Assembly: GCF_009932375.1 (NCBI RefSeq)
Contig: NZ_BLJG01000097.1
Coordinates: forward strand, 1-52,193
Origin: Pseudomonas juntendi
Lineage (GTDB): Bacteria > Pseudomonadota > Gammaproteobacteria > Pseudomonadales > Pseudomonadaceae
DNA: 52,193 bases
Direction of reading: 5' to 3'
Under the pieces are notes generated by a model, which did not search any database, was not told where the DNA came from, and was given only the letters and a program-made list of their open reading frames with translations. Positions 48,614-52,193 of this stretch are shown here, piece after piece. Made by a program: the position numbers and the translations under genes. Every line of letters begins with the position of its first letter. Position 1 is the stretch's first letter.

Positions 48614-49389
48614 GTGTGGAACTGCGTACCAACTGGGTCGCCCTGAACACCATCGTCTACCGTGAAGTGCGGCGTTTTCTGCGCATCTGGCCGCAGACCC
48701 TGCTGCCGCCCGCGATCACCATGGTCCTGTACTTCGTGATTTTCGGTAACCTGATCGGCCGGCAGATCGGTGACATGGGTGGTTTCACCTACATGCAGTA
48801 CATAGTGCCCGGGCTGATCATGATGTCGGTGATCACCAACTCTTATGGCAACGTGGTGTCGAGCTTCTTCGGCAGCAAGTTCCAGCGCTCGATCGAAGAA
48901 CTGATGGTGTCGCCGGTATCGCCGCACATCATTCTCGTCGGCTATGTGCTGGGCGGCGTGTTGCGTGGCCTGGCGGTGGGGGTGATCGTGACCATCCTGT
49001 CGATGTTCTTCACCGACCTGCAGGTGCACCACCTGGGCGTGACCGTGGCCGTGGTGCTGTTGACCGCGACCATTTTCTCGCTGCTGGGCTTCGTCAACGC
49101 GGTGTTCGCGCGCAACTTCGATGACATTTCGATCATCCCGACCTTCGTGCTGACGCCACTGACTTACCTGGGCGGGGTGTTCTATTCGATCAACCTGCTG
49201 CCGCCGTTCTGGCAGACCGTGTCGCTGGCCAACCCGGTGCTGCACATGGTCAACTCGTTCCGCTACGGCATCCTAGGGGTGTCGGATATCAGCATCGGCA
49301 CGGCGATCACCTTCATGCTGGTGGCCACCGCGGTGCTCTACCTGCTGTGTGTGCGCCTGCTGGTCAGCGGCCGCGGCATGCGCGCCTGA
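48610..49389 (+). CDS. ABC-2 type permease subunit (YadH type)
   Basis: 259-residue inner-membrane protein with six predicted transmembrane helices (about 30-50, 65-85, 112-135, 143-168, 175-195, 228-250). The ABC-2 signature region is seen in NSYGNVVSSFFGSKFQRSIEELMVSPVSP and FVLTPLTYLGGVFY. ATGA overlap with the ATPase gene shows coupling. Its 3' end lies antisense to the tail of the DUF2062 gene for 117 bases. Confidence 0.93.
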   Translation: MSVELRTNWVALNTIVYREVRRFLRIWPQTLLPPAITMVLYFVIFGNLIGRQIGDMGGFTYMQYIVPGLIMMSVITNSYGNVVSSFFGSKFQRSIEELMVSPVSPHIILVGYVLGGVLRGLAVGVIVTILSMFFTDLQVHHLGVTVAVVLLTATIFSLLGFVNAVFARNFDDISIIPTFVLTPLTYLGGVFYSINLLPPFWQTVSLANPVLHMVNSFRYGILGVSDISIGTAITFMLVATAVLYLLCVRLLVSGRGMRA

Positions 49390-49905
49390 GGCCTTGCACC
49401 GGCATTGGCGCCGCCGCCACTGCCGGCCCACCCACCAGCGCCAGTACAGCATGGTGCCGAAGTAGCCAAGGATGCCCAGCACCACGCCGCACACCACCGA
49501 GCCGAGCAGGAAGGGTTGCCACAGCGTCGACAGCTGGTCGGTGATCCACTCGAAGGTCAGTTCGTCAGGCAATGTGCGCGGTGGTACCTGCATCAGCCAG
49601 GCGCCGGTCATGTAGGTGACGAAGAACACCGGCGGCATCGTCAGTGGGTTGGTCAACCACACCAGGCTGACCGCGATCGGCAGATTGCCGCGTACCGGAA
49701 TGGCCAGCGCGGCGGCCAGCAGCATCTGCGCCGGCATCGGGATCAGTGCCGCGAACAGGCCAACGCCCATGGCCCGTGCCACCGAATGGCGGTTCAGGTG
49801 CCAGAGGTTCGGGTCGTGCAGCAACTTGCCGAAAAAGCGTAAGGACTTGTGTTCCCGAATACTGGTCGGGTCCGGCATGTAGCGTTTGAAAAGTCGGCGC
49901 GGCAT
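49273..49905 (-). CDS. DUF2062 membrane protein with a C-terminal extension antisense to the ABC permease
   Basis: 210 residues. The first 170 match the DUF2062 type: PTSIREHKSLRFFGKLLHDP, SVARAMGVGLFAALIPMP, and NPLTMPPVFFVTYMTGAWL, with three or four membrane segments. The last 38 residues (from about GAHAAAADQQ, rich in His, Gln, Arg, Asp) read through the complementary strand of the permease gene and look like a non-homologous tail. The gene thus overlaps convergently by 117 bases. The role is unknown. Confidence 0.83.
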   Translation of the reverse strand: MPRRLFKRYMPDPTSIREHKSLRFFGKLLHDPNLWHLNRHSVARAMGVGLFAALIPMPAQMLLAAALAIPVRGNLPIAVSLVWLTNPLTMPPVFFVTYMTGAWLMQVPPRTLPDELTFEWITDQLSTLWQPFLLGSVVCGVVLGILGYFGTMLYWRWWVGRQWRRRQCRCKASGAHAAAADQQAHTQQVEHRGGHQHEGDRRADADIRHP

Positions 49906-50047
49906 GTAGGCTCCCGGAGCGTTGACCCGGGCAGTATGCCCTTATTCCCGCTCAGCCTCGTTCAGAGTTTGTGACAATTGTTGAGCAAGCCGTGCCGGCA
50001 ATTGGGCTATGCCTCAGAAGGTGATTTCGCTTCTGGAGCTCTACCTC

Positions 50048-52193
50048 ATGCGCACAGGGATGTTGGCGCTTGCGCTCGGGCTGCTGTGCCTGGGCTTTCT
50101 TCCTGCATTGCCACCGGACGGGTGGTTGTGGGTGCTGGCGGCTTGCGCTGGCGTCTGCCTGTTCACCCGCGGGTGGCCATTGGGCTGTTTTCTGTTGGGG
50201 CTGTGCTGGGCCAGCTGGTCTGCCCAGCAGGCCCTGGATGACCGGCTGGCGGCCGCTTTGGATGGCCGCACCTTGTGGCTGGAGGGGCGGGTGGTCGGCT
50301 TGCCGGCGCGCACGGCGCACGGTGTGCGTTTCGAGCTGGAGGCCGCCCGTTCGCGCCGTGCCGAACTGCCACAACGCCTGCAAGTCAGCTGGTTCGACGG
50401 GCCGCCGGTACGGGCCGGCGAGCAGTGGCGGCTGGCGGTGACCTTGCAGCGCCCGGCCGGGTTGTTGAACCCGCATGGGCCGGACCGTGAAGCGCAGCTG
50501 TTGGCCCGGCGGGTCGGCGCTACCGGTACGGTGAAGGCGGGGCAGCTGCTGGCGCCGGCCAGCTATGGGTGGCGGGACTCGCTGCGCCAGCGCTTGCTGG
50601 CGGTCGATGCCAACGGCCGGCAGGCCGCGCTGGTGGCCCTGGTGCTCGGCGACGGGGCCGGCCTGGCGCGGGAAGATTGGCAGACGTTGCAGGCCACCGG
50701 CACGGTGCACTTGTTGGTCATTTCCGGCCAGCACATTGGCCTGGTCGCCGGTTTGCTCTATGGCCTGGTCGCCGGGTTGGCCCGCTGGGGGCTGTGGCCC
50801 GCACGGCTGCCATGGCTGCCCTCGGCGTGCGCGCTGGCCATGGGTGCGGCACTGGCCTACGGCTGGCTGGCCGGCGCGGGGGTGCCGGTGCAGCGTGCCT
50901 GCCTGATGCTGGCCGTGGTGTTGCTCTGGCGGCTGCGTTTTCGGCACCTGGGGGCGTTCCTGCCACTGTTGCTGGCGCTGGTGGCCGTGTTGCTGGTCGA
51001 GCCGCTGGCGGCGCTGCTTCCGGGCTTCTGGCTGTCGTTCGGCGCCGTGGCCACGCTGGTGTTTTGCTTCAGTGCCCGCCTGGGGGCATGGCGGCCATGG
51101 CAGGCCTGGACGCGGGCGCAGTGGGTGATTGCCATCGGTTTGTTGCCGGTGCTGCTGGCCGTGGGCTTGCCGGTGAGCCTGAGTGCGCCGCTGGCCAACC
51201 TGGTGGCGGTGCCATGGGTGAGCCTGGCGGTACTGCCGTTGGCCTTGCTGGGCACCTTGCTGTTGCCGTTGGGTGAGGCTGGGGAGGCCTTTTTGTGGCT
51301 GGCAGGTGGCTTGCTGGACGTGCTGTTTCGGGTGCTGGCGCTGGTTGCGCAGCAACGCCCGGCATGGGTGCCGCCAGCCCTGCCGCTATGGGCCTGGCTG
51401 CTGGTCTGCCTGGGGGCTTTGCTGGTGCTGCTGCCCCGTGGTGTGCCGCTGCGAGGGTTGGGCGGGGTGATGCTGTTGGCCCTCTGGGTGCCGCGCGAGC
51501 CGGTGCCTTTCGGGCAGGTGGAGGTCTGGCAACTGGACGTCGGCCAAGGCTTGGCGGTGCTGTTGTGCACCCGGCATCACAATCTGCTCTATGACGCCGG
51601 GCCGGCGAGGGGCGACTACGACTTGGGGGAGCGGGTGGTGTTGCCGACCTTGCGCAAGTTGGGGGTGAGTCACCTGGACGTGATGCTGATCAGCCATGCC
51701 CACGCTGATCATGCCGGCGGTGCTGGGGCGATACAGCGGGGTTTGCCGGTCGAGCGGGTTATCGGTGGGGAAGCGCTGGATGATGTTCAGTTGCAACCCT
51801 GTGCCAGTGGCGAGCAATGGGAATGGGATGGCGTGGGTTTTTCGCTGTGGCGCTGGGCGGATGGGCGCAGCAGTAATGACCGCTCCTGTGTGTTGCTGGT
51901 CGAGGCGCAGGGCGAGCGGTTGTTGCTGGCCGGCGACATGGAGGCAGGGGCGGAGCGTGCCTGGCTGGCGGCGACCGAAGCGCCACGCATCGACTGGCTG
52001 CAGTCGCCGCACCATGGCAGCCGCAGTTCTTCCAGCGAGGCCTTCATGCGTGCCACGGCGCCGCGTGGGGTGCTGATATCGCGGGGGCGCAACAATAGTT
52101 TTGGGCACCCGCATGCGCAGGTGGTGGAGCGGTACAGGCGGCATGGGGTGGTGGTGCATGACACGCCGGCAGAGGGGGCTTTGCGGTTGGTGC
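50048..52193 (+). CDS. comEC: DNA internalization-related competence protein ComEC/Rec2, 3' end outside the window
   Basis: Inner-membrane channel for uptake of single-stranded DNA. About 715 codons are present with no stop before the window ends, so it is partial. In order: hydrophobic N-terminal segments, an OB-like soluble part (about 75-180), the competence domain with HLLVISGQHIGLVAGLLYG (near 220) and many membrane helices to about 480, then a metallo-beta-lactamase-like nuclease domain with WQLDVGQGLAVLL, YDAGP, ISHAHADHAGG and SPHHGSRSS, all metal ligands intact. ATG 50048 has GGAG ten bases upstream. Natural uptake in this group is little known; the gene is conserved anyway. Confidence 0.95.
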   Translation, partial: MRTGMLALALGLLCLGFLPALPPDGWLWVLAACAGVCLFTRGWPLGCFLLGLCWASWSAQQALDDRLAAALDGRTLWLEGRVVGLPARTAHGVRFELEAARSRRAELPQRLQVSWFDGPPVRAGEQWRLAVTLQRPAGLLNPHGPDREAQLLARRVGATGTVKAGQLLAPASYGWRDSLRQRLLAVDANGRQAALVALVLGDGAGLAREDWQTLQATGTVHLLVISGQHIGLVAGLLYGLVAGLARWGLWPARLPWLPSACALAMGAALAYGWLAGAGVPVQRACLMLAVVLLWRLRFRHLGAFLPLLLALVAVLLVEPLAALLPGFWLSFGAVATLVFCFSARLGAWRPWQAWTRAQWVIAIGLLPVLLAVGLPVSLSAPLANLVAVPWVSLAVLPLALLGTLLLPLGEAGEAFLWLAGGLLDVLFRVLALVAQQRPAWVPPALPLWAWLLVCLGALLVLLPRGVPLRGLGGVMLLALWVPREPVPFGQVEVWQLDVGQGLAVLLCTRHHNLLYDAGPARGDYDLGERVVLPTLRKLGVSHLDVMLISHAHADHAGGAGAIQRGLPVERVIGGEALDDVQLQPCASGEQWEWDGVGFSLWRWADGRSSNDRSCVLLVEAQGERLLLAGDMEAGAERAWLAATEAPRIDWLQSPHHGSRSSSSEAFMRATAPRGVLISRGRNNSFGHPHAQVVERYRRHGVVVHDTPAEGALRLV

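Overview
The window is high-GC chromosomal DNA from a member of the Pseudomonas putida group. Three things point there. The conserved flanking genes (deaD, tpm, htpX, alaA, msrB, gpx, then fadE-type dehydrogenase, GST, YadG/YadH-type ABC exporter, DUF2062, comEC) follow an order I recall from P. putida. The tRNAs encode their CCA ends. The P. putida-type palindromic repeats recur at five or six places. No accession-level assignment is possible from the sequence alone.

Left flank (1-12.1 kb) is housekeeping and stress biology: a DEAD-box RNA helicase with a long structured leader, an extradiol-type dioxygenase, thiopurine methyltransferase, the HtpX membrane protease with a sigma-32-like promoter, alanine aminotransferase, methionine sulfoxide reductase B plus glutathione peroxidase, a hybrid sensor kinase, and an ATPase next to a free-methionine-sulfoxide reductase. 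At 12.3-12.96 kb lies a five-gene tRNA array (Glu-Gly-Glu-Gly-Gly) with a strong promoter and terminator.

Accessory region (13.1-38.4 kb) starts just after the tRNAs. It consists almost entirely of three paralogous families. (A) Proteins built of repeated Ig-like modules: 15604-17028, 19376-21364 and 26967-28772. (B) Large proteins with an N-terminal region that I think resembles the TULIP-fold P47/OrfX proteins of botulinum-type and mosquitocidal toxin clusters, followed by bacterial Ig-like domains: 13097-15553, 28847-31145 and 31138-34029. (C) Two RHS/YD-repeat proteins: 21722-26767 with a complete core and a variable C-terminus, and 34542-38396, which stops just before the core. An autotransporter and a small secreted protein are interleaved. 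The genes form two arms diverging from about 26.8 kb, and the rightward arm looks like one coupled operon. No integrase, immunity gene or secretion apparatus is present. One family B gene is broken by one base at a run of nine G; the complete RHS gene carries an in-frame run of eight C and the truncated one seven G, so ON/OFF switching by slipped-strand mispairing is plausible.

Right part: a four-gene chaperone-usher fimbrial operon (pilin, chaperone, usher, tip adhesin; 38.4-43.4 kb, minus strand), abutting the truncated RHS gene, with a strong hairpin after the pilin gene and repeated GCGAAT motifs upstream. Conserved core genes then resume to the end, where comEC runs off the window.

The working idea is that the accessory region encodes a host- or surface-interaction system: a candidate toxin particle of RHS, P47-like and Ig-module proteins, next to surface adhesins. 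This is inference from architecture; no activity can be read from the sequence.
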